This document shows positions 27,531 through 36,630 of a stretch of DNA of 64,000 bases, in pieces. Below the pieces are notes generated by a model. That model had not been told where the DNA came from. It made no database searches and saw only the letters and a program-made list of their open reading frames with translations. Source of the stretch: Rhizobium cauense. GTDB taxonomy: Bacteria > Pseudomonadota > Alphaproteobacteria > Rhizobiales > Rhizobiaceae. Each line of letters starts with the position of its first letter. Position 1 is the first letter of the stretch. A program made the position numbers and the translations under genes. The stretch lies in contig NZ_JAEUAT010000002.1 in NCBI RefSeq assembly GCF_019511525.1, positions 1 through 64,000 on the forward strand. The letters are read 5' to 3'.

Positions 27531-28428
27531 GGGAAGGAGAGGCCGGCAGAGGCCGAGCCTCCTTCTCACCGGGGCAACTGTCGTTGGCGGATTGGGGCTG
27601 CAGGGCGCGAGTGCGCTCGGCGGCGTCATCGGTCGCAACCCGTCTGTCGCCGGCGGCACCGCGGCTTTCCTGGTCATCTTCAGCTTCGTTGCGGCAAACG
27701 CGCTCTGGTATCAGCCCGGCGCGCATCCGCACCCCTTCCTGCGCACGCGCGATCCGCTCTTCCCGAATGTGCTCGGCGCCCGCCCGATCGTCGAGGAGCA
27801 AAGCGGCAACGTCACCACCTTCAAGATCCAGCGGCAGGATGAGGCTGACGCGACACAGACGAATGCGACGCCGCCGGCGGCGGCTGCTGGCCAGCAGCCG
27901 AGCCAGATCGTCATGGACATCCAGACCGAACTGGTGCGGCGCGGTCTTTACAACGGCACGCCGGACGGGGTGATCGGTCCGCGCACAAGTGCCGCGATCC
28001 TCTTCTTCGAAGAAACGGTCGGCATGCAGCAGACGGGCGAAGCGACTCCCGATGTGCTGGCGGCTCTCCGAACCGATGCGATCGGCCCGTCGGCTGTGCC
28101 AATGGAAAAGCCGCGCGAAGACGTCACCTCCAAGGCATCCACCGAGGATCCCGTTGCTGCGGCGATCCGCAATGCCGAGAAGAGCGTCAAGACTGCGCCG
28201 ACGCCATCAAAGAAGGCGCTGTCGGCAGAGCTGTCGAGTGTCGACCTCGTCCTGAAGATCCAAAAGGGTCTCAGCAACATGGCCTACACCAATGTCGGCG
28301 TCGACGGTGTGCCCGGCGAACAGACGCGCACGGCGATCCGCCATTTCCAGAAGCACTACAATCTTCCCGAAAACGGCGAGCCGAGCGAGGCCGTGCTGAA
28401 GAAACTCAAGGAAATCGGCGCGCTCTGA
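27502..28428 (+). CDS. Peptidoglycan-binding domain membrane protein
   Basis: A 308-residue protein with a basic N-terminus, one membrane helix (about residues 50-68: AAFLVIFSFVAANALWY) and two PG_binding_1 modules. The first is about residues 135-178 (IQTELVRRGLYNGTPDGVIGPRTSAAI), the second about 250-300 (IQKGLSNMAYTNVGVDGVPGEQTRTAIRHFQ). It is probably anchored in the inner membrane and touches peptidoglycan. The gene starts inside the kinase gene, so the two are cotranscribed; a link between cell-cycle signalling and the cell wall is plausible. Confidence 0.85.
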   Translation: MAASKRKSPKGRRGRQRPSLLLTGATVVGGLGLQGASALGGVIGRNPSVAGGTAAFLVIFSFVAANALWYQPGAHPHPFLRTRDPLFPNVLGARPIVEEQSGNVTTFKIQRQDEADATQTNATPPAAAAGQQPSQIVMDIQTELVRRGLYNGTPDGVIGPRTSAAILFFEETVGMQQTGEATPDVLAALRTDAIGPSAVPMEKPREDVTSKASTEDPVAAAIRNAEKSVKTAPTPSKKALSAELSSVDLVLKIQKGLSNMAYTNVGVDGVPGEQTRTAIRHFQKHYNLPENGEPSEAVLKKLKEIGAL

Positions 28429-28477
28429 GTTTCGGCCAAGCATTGCCGCTGGCTGTTTCACTGTCTATAGCTGGCCC

Positions 28478-28837
28478 ATGAGACTACGCACCGACATCTT
28501 CGTTTCCGCGCTTCTGCGCCGGGTGTTCGCCAAGGGCGACTTTGCCGCCGTCGAGGCGAAAGGCGCCAATGAGGCGGGTGCGGTCTTCATCCGCCAGCAT
28601 TTTCGCGACGGCCTCGAGACGCTCTATGGACCCGCGCCGCAAAGCCTCTTCGATGAAGAGACGAGCGGGGAGCGGCTGTTCGAGCGTCGGCTCACACGCG
28701 AAGAGCCGCATATGGTGCGGGAGATGCTCGACCGCGAGCGGAAGTTCGATCCTGACCTCTGGATTGTTGATCTCGAGGCAGATGATCTCGGAGATATCGT
28801 TCCGCTGGCCGATGAGCGCGAAAATCCGCTCTGGTAG
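28478..28837 (+). CDS. DUF1491 family protein
   Basis: A 119-residue protein with the family pattern: RLRTDIFVSALLRRVFAKGDFAAV at the N-terminus, GAVFIRQ, then DPDLWIVDLEAD near the C-terminus. Members occur in alphaproteobacteria and have no known function. It lies 49 bases after the peptidoglycan-binding gene on the same strand and may belong to that operon. It is convergent with the DUF2336 gene (3 bases apart). Confidence 0.85.
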   Translation: MRLRTDIFVSALLRRVFAKGDFAAVEAKGANEAGAVFIRQHFRDGLETLYGPAPQSLFDEETSGERLFERRLTREEPHMVREMLDRERKFDPDLWIVDLEADDLGDIVPLADERENPLW

Positions 28838-28840
28838 GGA

Positions 28841-29797
28841 TCAGCGTACACGGCTGATGGAACGTCTCTCGCGAGCGGGCGGCACCTGGTCCAGGCGGTC
28901 TGCTGCCGCTGCTGCTTCCTCGGGAAGGTAGGTGTAGCTGTCGGCGCGGCGCCAGGCGTCTACGCGCTCGTTGCACTCTTCCGGATCGAGTCCATCAAGC
29001 ACCATCCAGGCGCGTGTTACGCTATGCTGAGCTTCCGCAAGGTGTGGGTAGAGCTTCTCCAATACGAAGACGGCATCGAGGAAATCCATGCCGAGACTTA
29101 CAAGCGTCGTAGCAAGCTGCTGCCCGGAGATGTCGAGCATGATCCGCTCGGCAAGCCAGCGGCTCGCTGTGAGAGCGTCGGCAAGCGCCTTGGCGAAGAG
29201 TGCCGCCTCGCGGTTGCGGGCAAAGCGCACGAGGAGAGCAGCCTGGATCGGCGAAAGGTTTCGCAACCCGAGCCGGTCGCCGTCGGGGCGGGCGACATGA
29301 TGCGCGAGTTCCCGAATCCTGTTGCGCATCTCTTCTTCGTTGGCACGCTTCACGGCAGCTTCTGCTTCCTCGAGGGAGGAGGGGGCCGGCTCGTCGTCGA
29401 CCATGGCGCTCGGCGGTTCCACCACGACCGGCGCTGCCAGGCGCTGCTCGGCCTGACGCAGGCCGACGAGCGCGTCAATCACCCGAGGGGAGAGAGCGTT
29501 CCTGCTGACGATCGCCTTCATGTGCGCGCTGCCCTGTGTGCGCGCGATTGTAATCAAGGTCTCGTCATCGATTGCCGGCGAGGAGGTGAGAAAGGGCGCG
29601 GCAATGTCGATCGGCTGGCTGCCGACGAAAAGCGCAACGGCCGAGGGAATGCACGCGCATTGGGAGAGGGCGGCCACAGCCTGTCGCCGCGCCTCAAGTG
29701 TGGATGCCTGGAACAGCGGCGTGAAGAGTTCGGCGAATTGGCGCAGTTCGGAACGGGTCGGCGGCTGCAATCCTTCGAAGCTGCTGACGGTCGCCAT
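28841..29797 (-). CDS. DUF2336 domain protein
   Basis: A 318-residue, mostly helical protein with the DUF2336 pattern: FTPLFQASTLEARRQAVAALSQ, then IDIAAPFLTSSPAIDDETLITIARTQGSAHMKAIVSR, a heat-repeat-like arrangement. Function unknown; family members are alphaproteobacterial and sometimes linked to sensory systems. The ATG at 29797 fits the family start (MATVSSF); an in-frame start 21 codons upstream adds a basic, unconserved stretch. Confidence 0.82.
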   Translation of the reverse strand: MATVSSFEGLQPPTRSELRQFAELFTPLFQASTLEARRQAVAALSQCACIPSAVALFVGSQPIDIAAPFLTSSPAIDDETLITIARTQGSAHMKAIVSRNALSPRVIDALVGLRQAEQRLAAPVVVEPPSAMVDDEPAPSSLEEAEAAVKRANEEEMRNRIRELAHHVARPDGDRLGLRNLSPIQAALLVRFARNREAALFAKALADALTASRWLAERIMLDISGQQLATTLVSLGMDFLDAVFVLEKLYPHLAEAQHSVTRAWMVLDGLDPEECNERVDAWRRADSYTYLPEEAAAAADRLDQVPPARERRSISRVR

Positions 29798-30079
29798 GAG
29801 AACCACGTCCTTCTTCCGGCTGGCGGATGGGGCCTCTAGGTCTCGGAACCGGTCACGCACAAGAACACACCCTGGAAACGCAAAAAAGGGATGCCGCAGG
29901 ACTGGACGCGGAGGGACGCCCCTTACCCCACATAGGTTATGAACAAATCCTACATGGGCAGGGTTAATGGTTGCTAAAGACTGTATTCAATTTGTGCCGA
30001 AAGGCGTCATCTGTGCGCGAACGCATCACGCAGCTTGGAGGCAGCGGGTTTCTGCCTGCCGACGTGTTCCGAAATTGAG

Positions 30080-30286
30080 CTAGAGTCCCTTGTGTCCGCG
30101 CAGCGCCGCCAGAAGCCTGTCAGCGTTGTTATTTCCGGACTGATAGAGATCAAGCGCAGCGGAGGCTGCCAATTGCGCTTGGGCGCTTTTGATGTCGATC
30201 CGCTTTTCCGCGCACCAGGCATCCAGCGCGTCGCGAAGAACATCAAGGTCTTCGGGGGAAAATGTCGAACCGATGAACAAGGACAT
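30080..30286 (-). CDS. Small conserved hypothetical protein (68 aa)
   Basis: A 68-residue protein, FSPEDLDVLRDALDAWCAEKRIDI followed by AQLAASAALDLYQSGNNNADRLLAALRGH. It is all-helical, soluble, with no signal peptide. The composition and codon use are like those of neighbouring genes, and I recall similar small proteins in rhizobia, but no function. It stands alone between the DUF2336 gene and a 500-base non-coding region. Confidence 0.7.
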   Translation of the reverse strand: MSLFIGSTFSPEDLDVLRDALDAWCAEKRIDIKSAQAQLAASAALDLYQSGNNNADRLLAALRGHKGL

Positions 30287-30793
30287 TCCAACCCCTCCGT
30301 GCCCTTGGCGAGCTGAACTCGGGAGGCCGATTGGCCGCCTGCTGTCGCCGAAGGCACAACCTTACCGGTATTGGTTGGAACCGCAATTGATATTTTTGTG
30401 ACAAGAACTAACGATTTTGATGTTCTGCGACACAACCTACGTTAAGTATATGAATTAATGCTAATATCATTGCGACATTGTGCGCAGAATCTTCTTGTGA
30501 GAACGTTTGAAACCAAAAGCCGCCGCCGCGCGTTTATATGGTGTCGTAGAAGAAGCTAATGTTCACGCATGAGATTAATGATCTGTTAACCGTCATATGT
30601 CTCAATTCGGAAATGAACGGCGGCCGAGTGCTTCGGTCGTCCGGTTTCACATCACGGTATTTCAAACAGGTGCCGTGAGAAAGGCGCGAATGCCTCGGGG
30701 ACTCTCGAGTTCTGGAGGACGCGCTGGCTCGCAGGGGGCGGGCAGGGTGAGATTGCATAGTTCATCCGTCTCGGGCAGTGCATGGAGACGAGA
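30287..30793. other. Long intergenic region upstream of a 55-aa gene
   Basis: About 500 bases. The first half (30360-30600) is AT-rich with words such as TATATGAATTAAT, suitable for promoters and possibly MucR-like binding. A small hairpin (CGGCCGA/TCGGTCG around GTGCT, 30621-30639) lies near the middle. I see no longer ORF that looks real and no clear RNA gene. Confidence 0.45.
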
Positions 30794-30961
30794 ATGGCAA
30801 TAGTCGTCGCATTGGCCGACCGTCTGTCTCAGACGCAACGCCGCACAGGCAATAAACCAGTCGAGGCGCAGATCCTGCTTTTCACCGGCGTGCGTTACGA
30901 ACGCCTCGCGGAAAGCTCCAAGCGTCCCGCCGGACGCCGCGTTTCGCGCGCCAAGAAATAG
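30794..30961 (+). CDS. Small basic protein (55 aa)
   Basis: A 55-codon ORF with a strong ribosome site (GGAGACGAGA) before its ATG. It reads MAIVVALADRLSQTQRRTGNK, then EAQILLFTGVRYERL and a basic tail (RPAGRRVSRAKK). It is rich in Arg and Lys with codon use like real genes of this genome. I recall similar short proteins in rhizobia; function unknown, nucleic-acid binding possible from its charge. It converges on the DUF1254 gene. Confidence 0.65.
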   Translation: MAIVVALADRLSQTQRRTGNKPVEAQILLFTGVRYERLAESSKRPAGRRVSRAKK

Positions 30962-30971
30962 ATAGACTGCA

Positions 30972-31526
30972 TCAACCCTGGGAGCCGGCATATAGGTCGC
31001 AGCCGGCCTCCGCGAGGAAGCTTCGCGCGGCCGCGTCAAAGCTCGCCTGGGGCGCCAGGGTTCTCAAGACCGCATAGCCGTCAGGACGCGCGCTTTCCAC
31101 GAGAATGGTCTTCTGCAGGTCGGCCGGCAAAGCCTTGCGAAGCTCGGTGAGCTGGATCGGTGTGCCGATCAGGATATCCAGCGCGCCCTCGACCGACGTC
31201 CTGTCGTTCATGCTGAAGACTTCGTTCGACGCAGCGTCGTAGAGCGCAACCGACCAGAACGGTACATTGCCCTTCGCCGTCAGACGCACAGGATTTTCCT
31301 CGACATCGAAGGAGCAGACCGCAGTGCGGACAAAGGGGTCGTCGTTGGACAACCCCGCGTCGTCATCCGTGGCATCAAGCAGGTAGAACTTCTCGAGATC
31401 GCCTTCGGCCGCGACGCGGGTCGCGGCGTCCCTTCCGGTAAAGTGCGGCAGGGACAGGATGATGACGAGGTGCAGCAGTGCGGCCCCGAAAAGTCCGGCG
31501 AGAATGGCGAACAGAACCCTAAGCAT
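30972..31526 (-). CDS. DUF1254-like membrane-anchored protein
   Basis: A 184-residue protein with an N-terminal membrane helix (MLRVLFAILAGLFGAALLHLVIIL) and a periplasmic domain of the DUF1254 type: DDPFVRTAVCSFDVEENPVRLTAKGNVPFWSVALYDAASNEVFSMNDR. Its start overlaps the end of the DUF1214 gene upstream by 8 bases. In rhizobia DUF1254 and DUF1214 occur as such a split pair; together they make the two parts of a larger family found fused elsewhere. Function unknown. Confidence 0.8.
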   Translation of the reverse strand: MLRVLFAILAGLFGAALLHLVIILSLPHFTGRDAATRVAAEGDLEKFYLLDATDDDAGLSNDDPFVRTAVCSFDVEENPVRLTAKGNVPFWSVALYDAASNEVFSMNDRTSVEGALDILIGTPIQLTELRKALPADLQKTILVESARPDGYAVLRTLAPQASFDAAARSFLAEAGCDLYAGSQG

Positions 31527-32106
31527 TGCCGCATCCCGTTTTTTGCAGCTTCGGCATCGCAAGGTCGATGACACCGGAGCTGCCCGCGGTCGGGGTATCG
31601 AAGAGGGTCAGAACCAGTTGGAACGTACCGGCCGCCGGCAGCGCCAGCCAGTTGCCCGGCCGCGCATGGGCGGAAATCTCGATCGAGAAGCTGCTGTCGG
31701 GCTGCCGCAGCACTGTCCACGAGTTCATGGCACCGGGCAGCCCCGGCCGCAGCGCCGCCGGATTGCCGCTGTTGTCGGCGGTAAAAAGCGTCCAGATGCG
31801 GGCTGGCGGCGTCTGTCCCGTAATGCGGTAGCTGCAGCCGGCATTCAGCCGATCGCCGGCATCATCGACTTTGGCGGTGAACATCAGCCCTTCGGCGTTT
31901 CCATAGAGGAGGCGCCCGGCGCGCGCCCTGTGCGATTTCGCATAGGGGTCGGCACCTTCGGTCTGCAGCTCGGGGAAGGCTTCCCACGCGCCGAGCTTGA
32001 TCGCACCGAAGCCGGCTGTCGCGTTCAGCGCATAGAGCGAAATCATGATCCCGCCGCCAAAGGCGATAATCAGCGTCATCGCGATGAAGAGAGGAAACCG
32101 AAACAC
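31519..32106 (-). CDS. DUF1214 domain protein
   Basis: A 195-residue protein with a signal-anchor helix (residues 3-26) and the DUF1214 domain: NAEGLMFTAKVDDAGDRLNAGCSYRITGQTPPARIWTLFTAD, then SWTVLRQPDSSFSIEISAHARPGNWLALP, with the conserved NWL near the C-terminus. It is the first gene of a two-gene operon with the DUF1254 partner. Both would face the periplasm. Function unknown. Confidence 0.85.
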   Translation of the reverse strand: MFRFPLFIAMTLIIAFGGGIMISLYALNATAGFGAIKLGAWEAFPELQTEGADPYAKSHRARAGRLLYGNAEGLMFTAKVDDAGDRLNAGCSYRITGQTPPARIWTLFTADNSGNPAALRPGLPGAMNSWTVLRQPDSSFSIEISAHARPGNWLALPAAGTFQLVLTLFDTPTAGSSGVIDLAMPKLQKTGCGNA

Positions 32107-32293
32107 TATGCGCCCTTGAGAAACAAATCAGTTGAAAGGGTTACCACTGATTCTGGCTTCGAGGAATGGCGCAGGCCGTTGGCGGCGGCATATCCCGGTC
32201 AAAACAGCTGCAATCTTGGGTAAGCCCAGGCTGAACGAAGTCGCCAATAATCGGAGCAGAGGCAATGGGCCACGTGACGAAGGCGGCGTCCCA

Positions 32294-33739
32294 TCATCGC
32301 TTCAAGAGGTCGTGAACGGTGCTGAAGAGTCCGGGTCCGTGCTTTCCGTCGCCGGGTTGGCTGCTCGTTGCCAACGAATTCCCGGTTAGGCTGGTAAGAT
32401 GCCGCATAAGGCCGTTTTGCATCTCCGGACGGTCCTGCAGCATGGATACGAATGTCGGCCCGTCAACCTCATAGGCTTCGAGATTGGTCAGCGCCTCGTA
32501 TCTGGCGGTGTCGTCGAGGCCGTCAATCCATCCGAATACAGCGCCCGGCGCCAATCGAATGGCCTCGGTCCGGTCGGAATGCACCGCGGCGGCGCCCGAG
32601 CGGACAATCATCAGCTTGGGCATGCTGTCCGTCCCATTCAGCAGCATGTCCCCCGGCTGGTAGTGTTCCAGCTTCCCGCAGGCCTCCAGCGTCTTCAGAT
32701 CATCCTGGTTGAGGCTTTCAAAGATCGGATTGGCCTGCAGCAACTCCTTTAATGTCGCCGGTCCTGAGCGACCGGTATGAAGGTGTTCGACAAAAATGGA
32801 AGAAGCCGCCGGTAGCGCGAGGGATATACCTGTCGTGGCGCATTGTCGGTAGACGAGATCGATAAGCTCGTTCCTGGCAGGAATTCTGTCGCTTGGACGC
32901 CTTACACGAAATTGCAGTTCGACGTCGATGGCAAAGGCATCGACGCCCTTTAGCGCGACGACCGGCGCCGGATCGTGAACGATATTGTTGGCCCCGATCG
33001 TGGCCTGCCGCAGTGTCTCGACAACGAAGGATGGTGGGTGTGTCGGCCTGACACGGAACGGCAGGATCACCTGATGTGTCTCGTCAGGGCGACTGATGTT
33101 CGTCAGTCCGATTTTCGCAAGGTAGCTGTTCGGCAGGACAACGATGTTGTTGGCCGGCGTCAGGATATGTGTCGAGCGCCAGGTGTTCTCCACGATCCGT
33201 CCTTCGGTACCGTCGGTCAGGATAATCCAGTCGCCGATGCCAAACGGGCGGCCCAAGGTCAGCGCCAGACCGGAAAAGAGGTCGTTCAGGGTACTTTGCA
33301 GGGCAAGGCCAAGGATGATCGCGATCACGCCGGAGGTCGCGACGAGAGTACCGATCGCGAAGTCGAACACGAAGGCGAGAACCGAGAGCGTTACCCCGAG
33401 ATAGACGACGGCGATGATCAGATCCTGCAGCAGCCGGGCTTCGACCGGTCTGCCGTCGAGGACGATATAGATGCGGACAAAACCGATTGCGGCCCAGGCC
33501 AGATGCACCCACCACAAAGTCTTGGCGGCGATGAGCATGCCGCCGCCTTCTCTCAACGGCTCGAACTTGAAAGGAGAGATACCGCTTCCGATCAGTATTG
33601 CCGTCATGGCGGCGAAGAACGCAATCTGTACCAACAGGCGGGCGGTCGGGCGGCCGCGCCCCTGCAAATGCCAGACGACGATGCCTGCAACGCCCAGCGC
33701 GACGATCTGGAAGAGCGGTGACATAAGCATATCGAGCAT
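32294..33739 (-). CDS. MscS-type mechanosensitive channel with cyclic-nucleotide-binding domain
   Basis: A 481-residue protein. Several N-terminal membrane helices (about residues 10-150) lead to the MscS pore helix and beta domain (GVIAIILGLALQSTLNDLFSGLALTLGRPFGIGDWI, then EGRIVENTWRSTHI). The C-terminal about 130 residues form a cNMP-binding domain (LEHYQPGDMLLNGTDSMPKLMIVRSGAAAVHSD, APGAVFGWIDGL). Channels with this added domain may be gated or tuned by cAMP or cGMP in addition to membrane tension. ATG 33739 follows AGGAG; a start 21 codons upstream lacks it. Divergent from the BON gene. Confidence 0.88.
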   Translation of the reverse strand: MLDMLMSPLFQIVALGVAGIVVWHLQGRGRPTARLLVQIAFFAAMTAILIGSGISPFKFEPLREGGGMLIAAKTLWWVHLAWAAIGFVRIYIVLDGRPVEARLLQDLIIAVVYLGVTLSVLAFVFDFAIGTLVATSGVIAIILGLALQSTLNDLFSGLALTLGRPFGIGDWIILTDGTEGRIVENTWRSTHILTPANNIVVLPNSYLAKIGLTNISRPDETHQVILPFRVRPTHPPSFVVETLRQATIGANNIVHDPAPVVALKGVDAFAIDVELQFRVRRPSDRIPARNELIDLVYRQCATTGISLALPAASSIFVEHLHTGRSGPATLKELLQANPIFESLNQDDLKTLEACGKLEHYQPGDMLLNGTDSMPKLMIVRSGAAAVHSDRTEAIRLAPGAVFGWIDGLDDTARYEALTNLEAYEVDGPTFVSMLQDRPEMQNGLMRHLTSLTGNSLATSSQPGDGKHGPGLFSTVHDLLKR

Positions 33740-33886
33740 AGTCGGCGTCTCCTGACGGCAAGACGATAAGGCCGGATCCTTGGCTGCGGGCTCACTATAC
33801 ACCCGCCCGGTATCGACGCATGTCTTAGTTAATAGACCGCTAATATCGCGTTCTGTAGGCTTGAATGTCTAACGGAGGAGAAGAAC

Positions 33887-34171
33887 ATGATCCTACGGTT
33901 GGACGGTCAAGGCTGGTCGCTGAGCAGTCTGGAAGCCGGGCATTGCTCGGCCGCAACAAAGGCCTCGGTCAGATGCGCCCTCGAAGCGACCACGGCCTTC
34001 GACAGCACGCAGATCGCGGTTTCGATGCTGGGCGATTACGTGGTGCTGGAAGGGTTCGTGCGATGTCGCGGAGACGACGAACTTGCCATGGATATAGCCG
34101 CTTCCATCGTCGGGTCGGCCCATGTCCATAATCGGCTGATATGTCGCGGATTCCCGAGAAATCCAAACTAG
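33887..34171 (+). CDS. BON-domain-like small protein
   Basis: A 94-residue protein with one BON-like domain (about residues 27-85): CALEATTAFDSTQIAVSMLGDYVVLEGFVRCRGDDELAMDIAASIVGSAHVHNRLIC. The pattern of a strand with 'VLEGFV' followed by a helix and 'V-x-N-x-L' is that of OsmY-type BON domains that touch membranes. No signal peptide is seen, unlike OsmY. The ribosome site GGAGGAG is strong. It is divergent from the MscS-type channel gene, which suggests a shared link to envelope or osmotic stress. Confidence 0.7.
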   Translation: MILRLDGQGWSLSSLEAGHCSAATKASVRCALEATTAFDSTQIAVSMLGDYVVLEGFVRCRGDDELAMDIAASIVGSAHVHNRLICRGFPRNPN

Positions 34172-34355
34172 GCATCGGTTGGCTTGGCTGGGGCCGTCGA
34201 TGCTTGGCCCCGTATACTTTCGCCACGCGGGAGTCGCCTGTGACACCCGCCGAAAAAGGTCGTATAACCGAGATCGGTGTCGACCGGCGACAGATCAGGC
34301 CGGCTCGTCTGCTTTGCCGCCGCGGCGGTCCCGCGCCCCAAACGGAGTTTTAAGA

Positions 34356-34838
34356 TTGAGCGTTGCCTTCATGAAGGAAGAGAGTGCCGAAACGGCTTCG
34401 GAAACCCTGCTTCCGGATCGTCCGATTTCGCCTCATCCGAACCTCGTCACACAGGCGGGATTGAAGGCTTTGGAGCAACAGCTCCAGGAAGCCCGCGAAG
34501 CCTATGATGCCGCCAGCACGATCGAAGACACGAATGAACGACGGCGGCAGGCAGCAAACCCGTTGCGCGACGTGCGCTATTTCGCGGCAAGAGTTCGCAC
34601 CGCCCAGCTGGTTCCGGACCCGACGTCATCAGATACGGTCGCCTTCGGAAGCACGGTAACGTTCAGCCGCGACGATGGGCGCGTGCAGACCTACCGTATC
34701 GTCGGAGAGGACGAAGCCGACCCCAAGACGGGATCGATCTCGTTCGTATCACCGGTCGCAAGAACGCTTATGGGCAAGGCCATCGGCGACGTCACAAGCG
34801 TTGGCGGTCAGGAGCTCGAAGTCATCGCCATTTCCTAG
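34356..34838 (+). CDS. GreA/GreB-family elongation-factor-like protein
   Basis: A 160-residue protein. The N-terminal coiled-coil (LVTQAGLKALEQQLQEAREAYDAA) is shorter than in true GreA, and the C-terminal FKBP-like domain is typical: VAFGSTVTFSRDDGRVQTYRIVGEDEADPKTGSISFVSPVARTLMGKAIGD. It probably binds RNA polymerase; whether it rescues stalled complexes is unknown. I chose TTG 34356, which has GGAG eight bases upstream; ATG 34371 has no ribosome site. Confidence 0.82.
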   Translation: MSVAFMKEESAETASETLLPDRPISPHPNLVTQAGLKALEQQLQEAREAYDAASTIEDTNERRRQAANPLRDVRYFAARVRTAQLVPDPTSSDTVAFGSTVTFSRDDGRVQTYRIVGEDEADPKTGSISFVSPVARTLMGKAIGDVTSVGGQELEVIAIS

Positions 34839-35017
34839 ACGGTCGTCTGTGTGCAACTGCACCGAGATACTCTTCAATCGGCTGATCAGGCTTGCGGCGA
34901 TGGCCTTTTTCAGGCCGCGGTTCCTCGAAGGCGAACGACAATCTTGCTGCTTCCAGCTTATCGATTGACTCTGCCAATCAAGGCCTCCAAGTATATGAAA
35001 CATAATAGGGGGTTGGT

Positions 35018-36487
35018 TTGCTCAATTCTGTTGCCGTGCCTGTGCAATCGGGAGAAATGGCGGCGCTGATCCGCAGCTATGACTGGGCAAGTACCAGCCT
35101 GGGGCCGATGTCCGCTTGGCCTGTCCAGCTCCGGTGTGCCGTTGATATTGCACTCCCGTCACTGGCGCAGATCGTGATGTTTTGTGGCCCCGAGCTCGTC
35201 GCGATCTATAACGACGCCTACGCGCCGACCATTGGCAGCAAACACCCGGCGGCACTTGGCAAGCCAGCACGAGAATATTGGGGCGAACTCTGGGACGACC
35301 TGGAACCGCTTCTGCGGCGCGTGCTGGACGCGGGAGAAACCGTCGTCGCGAAAGACCGCCCCTTTTATATCGAAAGATTTGAGGAGCCGGAAACGGTCTA
35401 TTTCGACATCTCCTATTCGCCGATTTCAGACGAGGCCGGAAACGTTGTCGCTGTGTTCTGCATCGTCAACGAAACAACGGATCGCATGGGATACGAAGCC
35501 ACCCTGCGGCGGCTCGCGTCCATCGTTTCGTCGTCCGAAGATGCGATCCTGGGCATCGACCTCGATATGACCGTCACGGACTGGAACGATGGTGCCGAGA
35601 AGCTCTATGGCTTTTCGGCCGAGGAGATCTTGGGCAAGTCCGTCACGGTTCTCATTCCGGACAATCGTGTTGACGAAGAGAAACTCATCGTCGAACGCAT
35701 CAAGGACGGCAATCGGGTCGAACCCCATGAGACGGTCAGGCGGCACAAGAGTGGACGCCTCGTCGATGTATCTCTGACGGTTTCGCCGATATTCGATTCT
35801 TCAGGTCGGATTGTCGGGGCGTCCAAGATCGCCCGGGATATCACCGCACGCAAGGAAGCCGAGCGCGTGCAAGGCGTCCTCATTGCCGAGCTGAACCACC
35901 GCGTCAAGAACGTGCTGGCGACCGTGATCGCGATCGCGCGTCAGACGTTCGGGCCAGCGGCAGATTTGGAATTGGCCAAGGCGTCCTTCGATGCCCGCCT
36001 CCAGAACCTCGCGAGGGCGCATGACCTTCTGACGCGTGGAAGCTGGGAAAATGCGAGCCTCGCCAGGGTCATTCAGGAAGCATTGTCGCCATATCAGAAT
36101 GATCACTTCGAAATCCATGGGCCCGATGTAAACATCCCTCCGAAGGCGGTCATCGCTCTCGCGCTCGTCCTGCATGAGCTTGCGACAAACGCCGCAAAGT
36201 ACGGCGCCCTGTCTGTTCAATCGGGGCGCGTGAATGTTTCGTGGTCGGTTGACGAGGCGCATGATGCGCGGTTTCGTCTTTCCTGGAGGGAGATAGGCGG
36301 CCCAACCGTCGCTTCCCCATCCAGAAGAGGCTTCGGGTCGCGCTTGATTGAGCGTATGACCAGTGGCCAATTGCAGGGGAACGCCGAAATTCACTTTGAT
36401 GCCGCCGGGCTCCGCTGTGAGATCGACGCGCCACTGGCTTCCGATTGGGACGATGGCAACCCTGAGCTGACCACCCCGCAGGTTTGA
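35018..36487 (+). CDS. HWE-family PAS sensor histidine kinase
   Basis: A 489-residue soluble kinase. Two PAS-type domains come first: about residues 30-155 (GPELVAIYNDAYAPTIG, PISDEAGNVVAVFCIV) and about 165-285 (ILGIDLDMTVTDWNDGAEKLYGFSAEEILGKSV). The catalytic core is HWE type: phospho-acceptor His in LIAELNHRVKNVLATV, and the HELATNAAKYGALS N box. HWE kinases are common in rhizobia and often sense light, oxygen or stress. No response-regulator gene is adjacent. The TTG at 35018 has AGGGGG upstream; ATG 35057 sits too close to its GGGAG. Confidence 0.88.
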   Translation: MLNSVAVPVQSGEMAALIRSYDWASTSLGPMSAWPVQLRCAVDIALPSLAQIVMFCGPELVAIYNDAYAPTIGSKHPAALGKPAREYWGELWDDLEPLLRRVLDAGETVVAKDRPFYIERFEEPETVYFDISYSPISDEAGNVVAVFCIVNETTDRMGYEATLRRLASIVSSSEDAILGIDLDMTVTDWNDGAEKLYGFSAEEILGKSVTVLIPDNRVDEEKLIVERIKDGNRVEPHETVRRHKSGRLVDVSLTVSPIFDSSGRIVGASKIARDITARKEAERVQGVLIAELNHRVKNVLATVIAIARQTFGPAADLELAKASFDARLQNLARAHDLLTRGSWENASLARVIQEALSPYQNDHFEIHGPDVNIPPKAVIALALVLHELATNAAKYGALSVQSGRVNVSWSVDEAHDARFRLSWREIGGPTVASPSRRGFGSRLIERMTSGQLQGNAEIHFDAAGLRCEIDAPLASDWDDGNPELTTPQV

Positions 36488-36630
36488 TCCCTGCCTTGGC
36501 ATCCGACAGCCGGCTCGCCTCCGTTTGCTTGCGATTGTCTTCCGAAACCAAGATGGCAGTGGCATGGATTTCCGGCGGCCGGCGCTAAGTAACGGAGCAA
36601 ACTCGAGCGTCATCAAGACAGGAGATCGCG

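Noticed and set aside
26232..27677. A 481-codon open frame on the minus strand
   Set aside because: It lies opposite the histidine kinase gene. It is rich in Arg, His and Asp in the way of an antisense frame in GC-rich DNA and has no recognisable domain, while the plus strand encodes clear kinase motifs.
29955..29990. TTAA-TGGTTGC-TAAA, close to a CtrA site
   Set aside because: It has one mismatch in the second half and lies 160 bases or more from any start codon; a single near-match is not enough.
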